Assembly: GCA_043764095.1 (NCBI GenBank)
Contig: JAYUKX010000135.1
Coordinates: forward strand, 43,935 to 107,934
Length of the DNA: 64,000 bases
Direction of reading: 5' to 3'
DNA from: M3007 sp043764095
GTDB lineage: Bacteria > Bacteroidota > Bacteroidia > Chitinophagales > Saprospiraceae
A model generated the notes under the pieces. That model was not told where the DNA came from and ran no database searches. It saw only the letters and a list, made by a program, of their open reading frames with translations. Both the position numbers and the translations under genes were made by a program. The first letter of the stretch is position 1; every line of letters starts with the position of its first letter. This document shows positions 1-8,088 of this stretch, piece by piece.

Positions 1-1584
1 TTTTGCGATATAAGGCGTAATGGCAGGATCGTTGCCCTCCAATTTGGCTATAATGCGTAGATTAGTAGCACTTGTGCGTGTAAACGACACCGGTACTTTC
101 TCTAACCAACCGTCTTTGGTGGTGAAGGAGCAAGTGATATAAGGCAGTAATTCAGCATTGATGCCGATAAGCGCGTTGTCAATGGTCATATCCAACGTGA
201 TCGTCCGTGCGCCTTCGGCCATATACAGGTAGTGCGAACCTACAGCAAAACCTACTGTTGCCCGTGGCATTTTGATGTCGAACAAATTGCCATCGGTATA
301 TATTTTATTAAAAAATGGGTGCCAAGATTGGTCATCGGTCACAAACGCACCACCGAGACCATCATCAGAATTGGCAATGGGCGAAGCAAACAGACGATGT
401 CCCATTTCAGGTAAACTGTCGCCAGATTTGTTGATATGCTTGTACAATGTTTTTAATTCAACCACTTTTGCTTTGTTGGCCACCAAATCGCGGTTATTGG
501 CAAAAAACACGTCTTTCCCCAAATCATCTTTTCCTGCTTTTAGCAATGCCTTCTCTTCCAAAAGATGCGTATCCACGTGTTTGGCCAATTCCAATAGGAG
601 GTGCGCTTGGCCGGGTGCCGCGGGTTTTTCTTTCAACTGTAAAATATCGCGGTAGTAAAAATCCAAATGCCGCGCAGTGAGCGTATTGGTGGCTTGTCGG
701 GCGTACTCATTGAGCCTTAAAAAGGCCAAAAACAAGGTATAATGTGGCTCATGTTGGTCCCAATTGGTCAATGTCGCTTCCAAAGCGAGTTTGGCCTCGG
801 CGATGGTGCGTGTATAAACTTTGAGTAATTGGTCAAATACTGCCGTAAATAAATTATGCGTCGCGATATGATTTACTTTGTCAAATACAGTAACACCACT
901 ACCAAAAATAGAAGGCTGCGGTGTTATGGCTGCCCTGTAAATTGCCCAACTGGCAGATCCATCGGTGATCCAATCCGAAGAAAGTCCTGTTGTAAGTACA
1001 CTAGAAAAGGTGGTAACGGGCGCGCCCAAGACGCGCATATCGGGCGTAGGTACTATATCGTTCAAAAAAGTACCAATACCGCTATCGTAATAGGCGATAA
1101 GGCGGCGAAATCCGGAGGCAAGTTGGGTTTGTATTAAATTGCTTAACGTGGATTTGAGTCCCAATTCACTAGGTAAAGCCGTTTTAAGCACGTCAATTTG
1201 TTGCGCTAATGAGCCAGCAATACAAAATAAATGTCCTAAGTGGTCGCGCAGCCCTGGATCATCGGTATCATTATCGAGGTTATTGAGAAAAGCAAAAATC
1301 TCCTGAACCCGAGTTGCATACACTTTGATGTCCTGAATCGCAGCGGTGGCGAGCAAAACGGATACATCATCGGCAAAAAATCGTTGCCAATCGCCAGTGG
1401 CTGTATTGGTTTGGTCGTAGTATTGGAGGTAGGTAGCGTATGCACGCGCAAACACCATCAGATGACCGGGTGTCCGCTCGTTCACGGGGGCATATCCAGG
1501 ATCGAGCGCAAGGGCGCGCCGTTGTTCTTGGCTTGTCCCTTCCCGGACGAGTTTTTGGTTGTCGATATTTTGCGTGCAATCCAT
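1..1584 (-). CDS. eCIS large baseplate protein (Afp11/baseplate-J-like), 3' part outside window
   Basis: An open frame starts at the ATG at 1584 and runs off the left edge, giving at least 528 codons with no stop. The N-terminus, MDCTQNIDNQKLVREGTSQE, is followed by a region containing NERTPGHLMVFARAYA. I recognise this opening from the very large Afp11-like baseplate proteins of Bacteroidota contractile injection systems, which usually exceed 1000 aa. It would form the baseplate wedge connecting the spike hub to the sheath. Its ATG overlaps the stop of the gp25-like gene (TAATG), so the two are translationally coupled. The baseplate-J fold itself lies in the part I cannot see, so the family name rests on N-terminal resemblance and gene order. 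Confidence 0.8.
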   Translation of the reverse strand, partial: MDCTQNIDNQKLVREGTSQEQRRALALDPGYAPVNERTPGHLMVFARAYATYLQYYDQTNTATGDWQRFFADDVSVLLATAAIQDIKVYATRVQEIFAFLNNLDNDTDDPGLRDHLGHLFCIAGSLAQQIDVLKTALPSELGLKSTLSNLIQTQLASGFRRLIAYYDSGIGTFLNDIVPTPDMRVLGAPVTTFSSVLTTGLSSDWITDGSASWAIYRAAITPQPSIFGSGVTVFDKVNHIATHNLFTAVFDQLLKVYTRTIAEAKLALEATLTNWDQHEPHYTLFLAFLRLNEYARQATNTLTARHLDFYYRDILQLKEKPAAPGQAHLLLELAKHVDTHLLEEKALLKAGKDDLGKDVFFANNRDLVANKAKVVELKTLYKHINKSGDSLPEMGHRLFASPIANSDDGLGGAFVTDDQSWHPFFNKIYTDGNLFDIKMPRATVGFAVGSHYLYMAEGARTITLDMTIDNALIGINAELLPYITCSFTTKDGWLEKVPVSFTRTSATNLRIIAKLEGNDPAITPYIAK

Positions 1585-2027
1585 TATTTGTTATCTGGCA
1601 AAAGGTTAATGGTAGTAGTAAGGTTGATATCTGTTCCTTCTTCTTTGTAGAAAGGAAACACAAAATTGAACCTTGAATTGGTGGAGCGTACCCTGTAAAT
1701 GACTTCAATCAGGATAACACCTTCGTTTTCGCGACTTGTATCGAGTTTTACTTTTTCTACATCAATACGCGATTCGTGGTACAGCACCGCTGCTTCAATT
1801 TTGTGCGCCATCAAGGTTTTTAGGGTGGTATCGAGGTTTTCAAATACCAATTCCTCCAAGTTACAGCCAAAATCGGGCAACATGACGCGTTCACCGGGTG
1901 CTGTGGTGAGTAAAATCTCTAAACTGGAAGAAATATCCGCTTCCTGTTCTAGCATTTCCACTGTATTGAGTGTTTTACTGAATGTTGGCGGAAATGACCA
2001 GCCACGACCTAAAAATGGAGTATTCAT
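1584..2027 (-). CDS. gp25-like baseplate wedge protein of eCIS (147 aa)
   Basis: This small protein contains the gp25/lysozyme-like baseplate pattern: a GRGWSFPPTF opening, then EILLTTAPGERVMLPDFGC, matching the family's tail-associated motif in which the ERvMrPdFG core is the hallmark. In T4-like and Afp-like machines (Afp9/Pvc9) it sits in the inner baseplate and nucleates sheath assembly. The frame extends upstream to 2081, but those 18 codons are encoded by an inverted repeat (SAAETT), so I start at the ATG at 2027, which gives the usual family length. It overlaps the next baseplate gene by one base. Confidence 0.92.
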   Translation of the reverse strand: MNTPFLGRGWSFPPTFSKTLNTVEMLEQEADISSSLEILLTTAPGERVMLPDFGCNLEELVFENLDTTLKTLMAHKIEAAVLYHESRIDVEKVKLDTSRENEGVILIEVIYRVRSTNSRFNFVFPFYKEEGTDINLTTTINLLPDNK

Positions 2028-2061
2028 GTTGAGATTTGTTATTAAAGTAAAGATAGTGTCG

Positions 2062-2241
2062 GTGGTTTCGGCTGCGCTCAACCACCTCTTTCTTCGCTAC
2101 TGAGATTTGTATTACATTCAAATAAATTCGATTGCATAAGTAAAAATATTTGTTATGTGACCACTTCATACACTCTAAATGTGCCACCTAAGCCCAATTT
2201 TAGGAGCGAAGAACGCGGTGGTTGAGCGCAGCCGAAACCAC
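2062..2241. repeat. 24-bp perfect inverted repeat inside the eCIS operon
   Basis: Positions 2062-2085 and 2218-2241 are exact reverse complements (24 bp), with a weaker match extending inwards (AGCGAAGAA on both sides) and about 132 bp between the arms. The repeat lies in the 221-bp gap between the PAAR and gp25 genes, the only large gap in the distal half of this operon. The arms carry GAGCGCAGCCGAAACC, resembling the GAGCGAAGTCGAAGTG hairpin at 52082-52128. A dispersed extragenic palindromic repeat is likely. It could also attenuate expression of the distal baseplate genes. Confidence 0.85.
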
Positions 2242-2248
2242 GCGCCCC

Positions 2249-2518
2249 CTAGCCCCCAATCAACACCGTTACCGCCCCCGGAGGCATAATCAATCCGCCA
2301 CCAGCCGTTGGATCACCCACCCTAGCAGCAGGCATACCCCCAATCAATACCGTAGCGGATCCTTTTATGATAGCATCTGCGCCGCAGGTATCCCCCAATC
2401 GCGCTGCCGGCATACCGCCAATCAGTACGGTGGGTGCGCCGGGTGGTATAATGGGTACTGGCACACCTGATGTAGCGGTGCTAACAATCATATCCGTCAC
2501 TCTTGCTGCTGGTAACAT
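2249..2518 (-). CDS. PAAR-domain spike-tip protein of eCIS (89 aa)
   Basis: The whole protein is one PAAR domain. It begins MLPAARVTDMI and contains tandem TVLIGGMPAARLGD and TVLIGGMPAARVGD segments, with further Pro/Ala/Gly-rich turns. PAAR proteins fold into a short metal-binding cone that caps the VgrG-like spike and sharpens the injection tip (Afp10 equivalent). It lies 35 bp downstream of the VgrG-like gene, as in most eCIS loci. The small size leaves no room for a fused effector domain, so any toxin cargo must be encoded elsewhere. Confidence 0.93.
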   Translation of the reverse strand: MLPAARVTDMIVSTATSGVPVPIIPPGAPTVLIGGMPAARLGDTCGADAIIKGSATVLIGGMPAARVGDPTAGGGLIMPPGAVTVLIGG

Positions 2519-2553
2519 AAATTACTGTTAGTATTTTATTTAAATCTCATTCC

Positions 2554-4323
2554 TTAGTTAATCTGAACAATGCCGCCTTGTATGACCACAGTACCACTGC
2601 CTTTTACGGTGGTACTGGCTCCCGAAATTTCAGCACTTCCACTACCTGCTGCTTTGTAGGCGGCAGAGGCTTTGAAGTCCATATTTACACCTTCCATTTT
2701 GATGTCTTTAGAGGCTTTTAGTATGAAATCTTTAGCACTTTCAATGGTGATGCCTTTGTCGTCGAGTGTAATGGTATTGCCGTTTTGATCCTCTAGTTTG
2801 ATGCCTTTGTCTTCTTCCGAAAGGGTAAGTTTATTACCTGCGGGTGTTTCAAAAGCCATGATCTTTTTGTCATCATCAAAGGTCATTTTTAGTTTTTCTC
2901 GCGAAATATATCCCTTCAAATGGTTATCGTCTTTTGGTGGTTCGGGTGCGGGATGTTTGCTGCTGTGGCACATGCCAAGTATGACTGGAAACCGGGGATC
3001 ATCGTGCAAAAAACCTACAATTACCTCGTCATCAATTTCAGGTCTAAAATACGTACCACGTTGATTACCAGCATCTAATGTAGCAATACGCGCCCAAGTG
3101 CCTTCTTCTTGAGGGCTAATGAGCGGTAGCCGCACTTTGATACGATCTTCGCCGTCGGGGTCGCCTTCCAACTTGGTCACGATACCGGTATGCAAGCCAC
3201 TTACTGCCGGAATTAATCCCGCTGCGGGCATAGGCCGCAAATTGTACATCGCGGCAAAACTTTCCGGATTGATACCAAATTGTACATCTGTTTCCCAGTT
3301 ACCGCCTGCAAACTGGTGCCGCACCGCAGATACAAACACCTTGCCCTGCATCCGTTCACCTATGCCCTGTACTTCCATAATATTGCCCGGTTTTACCCCT
3401 GCAAATCCTTGAAATTTGACACGTCCACGTACTTTGGCCAGCCGTTCGCGCAAGAGTTGGCCATCGGCCCATGCTTGCAATTCGGGACTGCTCATTTTGC
3501 CGCCATGTCTTAGGTTGTGCGCAGGGCCACCTATGACATCGGCGAGTGTTTCCGGTGTTATATTGCCATTACTCGTTGTGTTGGGTTCGCTGGCCTCTGC
3601 TTCGATCAATTCCTGATCCGAGGCATTCCAACTGTGGGCTTTAATGCCCTTGCTTTGTAATCGGGCATCTATTTCGGCATCCAGTTCGAGTATAGTAGCA
3701 CCAAAAGTGGCAGTTACCACCGATTCCAATCCGGTATTGGGTTTGGCAATGATAATTTTGCCATCTTCTACCATCACAAATTGACCATTGGCTTCGGCGC
3801 GGCAGATCATAAAATCCCAATCTGTTGCTTCGTATTGTACCACTTCCTTCAAATCGGGCGTGGTTGCTTCCACGTCTTTATCCAGCCCGTAGGCACCAAT
3901 AATATCTTCTAAAATTGCACTGTCTTTTTGATCTTCAAAATATGCACTTTTTAAACCTGAGGTCATTTTAACCGCTTCGTCGCGACATTCTACGATTAAA
4001 AAACTGCCAGTTCTTCTAATTTTAACGCTGTTTTTGATCACTATTCCTTTAAAAACCGTTGATTCCTCGGAACGATAACCCAATTTGATTTCAATTTTTT
4101 TTCCCGGAATAAATTGATCCGAATTACCCACTTCAAATGTACCAATAGCCGCTTCTCCATCTAAAATATGCAGTATGGCCGAAGGCACCCGATTGAGTTC
4201 TCTGGATACGGCTATCGACAACACCTGAATGGTCGTGGAAACCTCCGTACCTTCCATCAGTATCCTTGCGGTACAAAGGTCGGGAGAGGCTGGTGTTGGA
4301 ATAGTGGAGGCGTTATTGGGCAT
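2554..4323 (-). CDS. VgrG/Afp8-like central spike protein (589 aa)
   Basis: The N-terminal half (about 1-370) resembles the gp27/phage late control D hub, and the middle (about 375-470) the gp5 OB-fold (GIVTKLEGDPDGEDRIKVRL, then FRPEIDDEVIVGFLHDDPR). The last 100 residues are short repeats such as GNTITLDDKGITIESAKD, typical of the triple-stranded beta-helix needle. This fused gp27-gp5 layout defines VgrG and the Afp8/Pvc8 spike. The protein should trimerise as the baseplate hub and receive the PAAR tip encoded next. It starts 9 bp after the LysM gene. I see no effector extension after the needle. Confidence 0.93.
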   Translation of the reverse strand: MPNNASTIPTPASPDLCTARILMEGTEVSTTIQVLSIAVSRELNRVPSAILHILDGEAAIGTFEVGNSDQFIPGKKIEIKLGYRSEESTVFKGIVIKNSVKIRRTGSFLIVECRDEAVKMTSGLKSAYFEDQKDSAILEDIIGAYGLDKDVEATTPDLKEVVQYEATDWDFMICRAEANGQFVMVEDGKIIIAKPNTGLESVVTATFGATILELDAEIDARLQSKGIKAHSWNASDQELIEAEASEPNTTSNGNITPETLADVIGGPAHNLRHGGKMSSPELQAWADGQLLRERLAKVRGRVKFQGFAGVKPGNIMEVQGIGERMQGKVFVSAVRHQFAGGNWETDVQFGINPESFAAMYNLRPMPAAGLIPAVSGLHTGIVTKLEGDPDGEDRIKVRLPLISPQEEGTWARIATLDAGNQRGTYFRPEIDDEVIVGFLHDDPRFPVILGMCHSSKHPAPEPPKDDNHLKGYISREKLKMTFDDDKKIMAFETPAGNKLTLSEEDKGIKLEDQNGNTITLDDKGITIESAKDFILKASKDIKMEGVNMDFKASAAYKAAGSGSAEISGASTTVKGSGTVVIQGGIVQIN

Positions 4324-4332
4324 GTGGGTGAT

Positions 4333-5037
4333 CTAATTTGAGTTTTTATCAATAGGTGGAAAAACAAGTTCCATTCCGGGTTTTAATGCCCTAAAATTGC
4401 CGATACCATTAGCGGCGGCTACTTGTAAATAAAAGCGAGGTTCGCCATAAATACGTGCGCACATAAGCGGTAAGGTATCGCCCGCCCTTACCATACGGAT
4501 ATGGGTCAAGTCGGGGGAATGCCTGTTTTCCTCGGCGGCCCGTTTTTGATCTTCAATCGTACTTTTTAATTTTACCTTGGCTACCGCCCGCAGCGGATGC
4601 CCATTGGGGCTAAATAATTTGTAAGTAATACTCAATTCAAGTACACGACCAATAAAAACAGCGTTTTCGCCCCAAGCCAATTTAATAACATTAGGCTGGT
4701 GGGCATCATCTTTGAAATTGACCAGCAGTGTTTTGAATGCCTTTATTTCATCGGCGATACTTTCCCGCGATTTGCCATCAATAATACCGGTATTGTCAAA
4801 CAAGAACTCAAAGGTCATTTCCTGCGGTTCTGTTTTTTCGTACTTCATTTCCTGCCCGCTGGTACCCTGTGCTTGTGCATTATCGGCGTACTTTAATTTG
4901 TACTCATGGGTATAACTTTCGGGGTTAATGAGCACTGTTACGTGTTCATCAGCGTCCAATAATGAACCAGTTTCGGCTTTTTTAGGGTCTTGGAACCCCA
5001 AAATGAGCATTTTTTCCAATTTTCCAGTAGTAGCCAT
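4333..5037 (-). CDS. eCIS tube-associated LysM protein (Afp7-like, 234 aa)
   Basis: Residues 1-170 match the contractile-injection-system tube-protein N-domain family: MLILGFQDPKK, then VLINPESYTHEYKLKY and MTFEFLFDNTGIIDG. Residues 178-228 form a LysM-like module (HIRMVRAGDTLPLMCARIYG ending KPGMELVFPP). In Afp/PVC particles the equivalent protein joins the inner tube to the spike hub; LysM here is structural rather than a secreted peptidoglycan anchor, since no signal peptide is present. The start codon overlaps the stop of the DUF5908 gene by one base, and the spike gene follows 9 bp later. Confidence 0.9.
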   Translation of the reverse strand: MATTGKLEKMLILGFQDPKKAETGSLLDADEHVTVLINPESYTHEYKLKYADNAQAQGTSGQEMKYEKTEPQEMTFEFLFDNTGIIDGKSRESIADEIKAFKTLLVNFKDDAHQPNVIKLAWGENAVFIGRVLELSITYKLFSPNGHPLRAVAKVKLKSTIEDQKRAAEENRHSPDLTHIRMVRAGDTLPLMCARIYGEPRFYLQVAAANGIGNFRALKPGMELVFPPIDKNSN

Positions 5038-5225
5038 TATCGTTCATTTTTTTGCTGAAGGATTTGAAGAACCTGTTCCACGCATTCGGCTACTACGGCC
5101 TCTTTATCCCCCCCCCCAACGCCCCCATTACCGCTCTGCGGTTGCTGGGGAGCTGCTGTAGCATTGGGCTGACTAGGCGGCGTTACCGAAACCTTGATAT
5201 GCAATTCTTTTATTTCGATGGGCAT
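5037..5225 (-). CDS. DUF5908-family small eCIS protein (62 aa)
   Basis: This tiny protein begins MPIEIKELHIKVSV, the signature start of DUF5908 proteins, which recur next to the LysM gene in Bacteroidota eCIS loci. The middle is a Pro/Gln/Gly-rich linker and the C-terminus (KEAVVAECVEQVLQILQQ) is a predicted amphipathic helix. It is 10 bp from the tube gene upstream and overlaps the LysM gene by one base, so it is clearly part of the operon. Its role is not established as far as I know; a baseplate assembly adaptor is an inference from position. Confidence 0.85.
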   Translation of the reverse strand: MPIEIKELHIKVSVTPPSQPNATAAPQQPQSGNGGVGGGDKEAVVAECVEQVLQILQQKNER

Positions 5226-5234
5226 AGCGTAGAT

Positions 5235-5672
5235 TTACTTGATGGTGAAGTACTGGTAAATAAGTTCGAGTGTCTCGATCACGATGGCGTTTTCGTTGGC
5301 ATTGAGATCGGTTACGCTCCATTTTTTGGGAATGGCGTGGGTGACGTTCCAAGTGCGCAAGGGCTCGCTTTTTTCATTCATCAAGATAATACTAATATCT
5401 GTTGGTCGAAAATCGCGGTCGCGAAATGCGGCCAAACACCATTTGGTGACTTCCGAATCGATCAGCATTCCCCGCTTAAGTACGAGATCGGCATATTTTG
5501 TCCGACCAGGTAATTTATGGGTAAAGCGGTTTTCACCACCCTCCTTAAATTCTTCCATATCGTACTCTACCGAAAGCCCCGAAACCGTCTGAAACCTGAC
5601 ATCGTTTTTCCCTTTTAAACCAGTAAATTCCACTTTATAATAGAATCCCCAAGGCGGATAATAATCAACCAT
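5235..5672 (-). CDS. eCIS inner tube protein, second paralogue (gp19-like, 145 aa)
   Basis: This is a gp19-type tail tube protein with the family features FYYKVEFTG, then VSGLSVEYDMEEFKEGG, LVLKRGMLIDSEVTKW and a C-terminal LELIYQYF strand. It is the same length as the neighbouring tube gene but clearly diverged, and more like the Afp5-type initiator that forms the first tube rings on the baseplate than the bulk tube. The MVDYYPPWGFYY opening is typical of these baseplate-proximal paralogues. It is 14 bp downstream of the main tube gene. Assigning initiator versus bulk tube is by resemblance and order. Confidence 0.9.
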   Translation of the reverse strand: MVDYYPPWGFYYKVEFTGLKGKNDVRFQTVSGLSVEYDMEEFKEGGENRFTHKLPGRTKYADLVLKRGMLIDSEVTKWCLAAFRDRDFRPTDISIILMNEKSEPLRTWNVTHAIPKKWSVTDLNANENAIVIETLELIYQYFTIK

Positions 5673-5686
5673 AACAGATGGCGTTT

Positions 5687-6124
5687 TTAGATTTTCATGA
5701 GTTTGAGCCCTTCGTGCGCGATTTCGAGGCTTTCCATTGCGATTTCATTCGCATCGGATTTGAGATCGGGTGCGGTCACTTTTACTGGGAAACAGCGCGT
5801 TGCCGACCAAGCGGCCACAGGCACGTGTTTTTCGTTGAGCAAACGGATCACTACATCGCGGCGGCCTTCTACCCGTTCGTTTGAAATTTCGTCGAGCCAA
5901 CTGTTGTAATCAAAATCGCCTTCAAATTTGCCCCTTTTCAGGGTGATATTGCTAAATTTACGCATTCCAGGCATTTTGATCTTATTAAAATCCTTGCTGT
6001 CGCTGTGTCGGTATTCGATCATTTCAACCTGCATATCGAGTCCGGTTACTTCGGAAAAACTTATTTTTGCGCCGCCCCAGTCCACTTGGAAATGAAAACG
6101 AGGTATTGGATATTCTTGTGCCAT
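5687..6124 (-). CDS. eCIS major inner tube protein (gp19/Hcp-like, 145 aa)
   Basis: The sequence has the gp19 tube signature: PIPRFHFQVDWGG, FSEVTGLDMQVEMIEYRHSD, then MPGMRKFSNITLKRGKFEGD and IAMESLEIAHEGLKLM at the end. Proteins of this family stack as hexameric rings to make the inner tube that is ejected when the sheath contracts. Position directly after the sheath gene (48 bp gap) and the higher similarity to Afp1/Afp5-type bulk tube suggest that this is the major subunit. No signal peptide is present, as expected for a particle assembled in the cytoplasm. Confidence 0.92.
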   Translation of the reverse strand: MAQEYPIPRFHFQVDWGGAKISFSEVTGLDMQVEMIEYRHSDSKDFNKIKMPGMRKFSNITLKRGKFEGDFDYNSWLDEISNERVEGRRDVVIRLLNEKHVPVAAWSATRCFPVKVTAPDLKSDANEIAMESLEIAHEGLKLMKI

Positions 6125-6172
6125 AATTTTATTGTAAGTGGTGAGTTATAAGAGATGATCTATTAATTTGGA

Positions 6173-7987
6173 CTATGATTCGGCCAATTTATGAGAGAAC
6201 CGGAGGATAATAAATTCTGCAGGCCGTACTGCCGCCATACCGATTTCTACAATCATTCGACCTTCCAATATATCCAGCGCGGTCATTGTTTTACCAAGGC
6301 CAACGGCAACATAAAAAGCATGTTCGGGTTTAACACCCTGCAACGCACCCTGCCGCCAAAGCGTATTCAGGAAATTTTCGATCATGGCCTGTACGCGCAC
6401 CCATGTATTGGCATCGTTGGGCTCAAAAACAAATTGCTCGGTGGCTTTTTTAACAGATTCCTCTACAAAAATGAAGAGGCGACGCACGTTTACATAACGC
6501 CACTCGTTATCGTTGCCCGCTAAGGTGCGCGCGCCCCAAACGAGGGTACCTTTGCCCTGGAACGGACGAATGGCATTGACCGATTTGCCCGCGAGGGTAT
6601 CCACATTCAAGTCACTTTGGAACTGGCTGGAAACCTGAATGGTTGGTTGGATAACACTCGCAACACTTACGTTAGCAGGTGCTTTCCATACGCCTCTGCT
6701 ATTATCAACACTTGCATAAATACCTGCCATAAGGCTACTCGGCGGTAGTGCTACACCCGAACTTAGTATTTTATCGAGAATGAGGTTGTATAGAGCGTTA
6801 TTCTTGTCCTTTACTTTGCTCAATTGAGTAAAAGAGTAATCGTTTAGTAACAACAGCGCATCCGAAGCAGTATTCATCGCTGTCTGTGCTGCGGTAAGTG
6901 CTAACAGGGCATTGTCCCGATTGGTAGTTGCAGTAGTTAGTTCGCCTGTTTTTAAGAGTAACCAAGCATCAACAGCCGCCGCCAACGCACCTGCTGCCGC
7001 ATTTTGGATAGTGGCATCTACATTACTCATGCCTACTGCATCATAAATGGCCAATTTTATGTTTTCTTCAACAAGAACAACGGGTGCTAATGTATCCGCT
7101 ATTGTATTGATTTGTGTTGCAATATTAAATGCCTTTTCTGCAATACTAAAATCGGATAGTTCCACTTCATAAGCGTCCTCTGCTGCTACAAGTGCGGCGT
7201 AATTTGTTGATGCGGTTAAGGCTGCCGCAACATTTGCAGGTGCGGCGGATGCTGCGCCATTTTCCGTATAAAGCCGGACAAAACTAATATTATCACCACT
7301 TGCATTTCTAAGACGATAAGTGAATACTGTTTCGATAAATGGATAATAAGCCGCACCATATTTTGCTTCATCCACGCCAGATGGAACACTGTTTCTGAAA
7401 AAAGCAGTGATATCAGAATTGGTTTTGTACTTATCAGATACATCTAAAATAGTGAACCTATCTTGCAATTCCGCGCATTGTTTGAGCGCGGCAGTTGCCC
7501 ATTGTCCATATTGGGTATTGTTTAAAAGTACCGCCTCTGGACTCACTAAAAGCGTCACTTCATCCACTCCTTTTGCAGCCGCCAAACCGTTTAAAATGCT
7601 GTTAATATCGGCTTTGCCATCCAAAAACGAACCCACCGAAATGATATAACATGGCCCGCCACCATTGGCATAAAAGGCCTGCACAGCATGGTACAAGATG
7701 AACGGAGGATTGGGCTTTTCAACGATATCGACCTGAAATGTTCCCGAAGCGGTATTAAAATCAACATCCACCCTAAACCGTTCTGTACTTGAAGTGCCGA
7801 ATAAACTTTCGTACTCAAGGAGTGATGTAATGCGTACCGGTTTAAGGGTCAAATCTGTTTTCCCTTCGGCAGCCTTCTCGGTATAACCGATAAACGCCGG
7901 TATGGCCGTTTCTACCGGCGCAATGGAAGGTGGAAATTTAGGGATCTCTTCGATGTAAACCCCTGGGGTTTTATACATTGTTGCCAT
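6173..7987 (-). CDS. eCIS contractile sheath protein with Ala-rich helical insertion (604 aa)
   Basis: The N-terminus (TPGVYIEEIPKFPPSIAPVE) and C-terminal domain (VWGARTLAGNDNEWRYVNVR, then GMAAVRPAEFIILRFSHKL) are diagnostic of phage-tail sheath proteins. Sheath subunits wrap the tube and drive injection by contraction. The middle is unusual: residues about 240-400 form an Ala/Thr/Leu-rich, predicted helical insertion between the AAYYPFIETVF strand and the PPSSLMAGIYASVDNSRGVW segment, which are normally much closer together in the primary sequence. The insertion probably projects from the sheath surface. There is only one sheath gene here, so the particle would have a homopolymeric sheath. 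Confidence 0.95.
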   Translation of the reverse strand: MATMYKTPGVYIEEIPKFPPSIAPVETAIPAFIGYTEKAAEGKTDLTLKPVRITSLLEYESLFGTSSTERFRVDVDFNTASGTFQVDIVEKPNPPFILYHAVQAFYANGGGPCYIISVGSFLDGKADINSILNGLAAAKGVDEVTLLVSPEAVLLNNTQYGQWATAALKQCAELQDRFTILDVSDKYKTNSDITAFFRNSVPSGVDEAKYGAAYYPFIETVFTYRLRNASGDNISFVRLYTENGAASAAPANVAAALTASTNYAALVAAEDAYEVELSDFSIAEKAFNIATQINTIADTLAPVVLVEENIKLAIYDAVGMSNVDATIQNAAAGALAAAVDAWLLLKTGELTTATTNRDNALLALTAAQTAMNTASDALLLLNDYSFTQLSKVKDKNNALYNLILDKILSSGVALPPSSLMAGIYASVDNSRGVWKAPANVSVASVIQPTIQVSSQFQSDLNVDTLAGKSVNAIRPFQGKGTLVWGARTLAGNDNEWRYVNVRRLFIFVEESVKKATEQFVFEPNDANTWVRVQAMIENFLNTLWRQGALQGVKPEHAFYVAVGLGKTMTALDILEGRMIVEIGMAAVRPAEFIILRFSHKLAES

Positions 7988-8088
7988 GTTAACTTGTTTT
8001 AAATTGTTGACAATGTGATAGTTATTAGACTTTTGAACAAAAGATCACTTGGGCATAACTGGCTCTTTTGCTCATAAAGTTTATTTAC

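Noticed and set aside
272..655. 127-aa plus-strand ORF opposite the baseplate gene
   Set aside because: It lies antisense to a continuous, protein-like frame of the baseplate gene and has no family features.
2222..2470. ORF starting MSAAETT on the plus strand near the PAAR gene
   Set aside because: The start is encoded by the inverted-repeat arm and the rest is antisense to the PAAR gene.
5052..5513. 153-aa plus-strand ORF opposite tube/DUF5908 genes
   Set aside because: It is a shadow of two well-supported minus-strand genes and of the non-coding junction between them.
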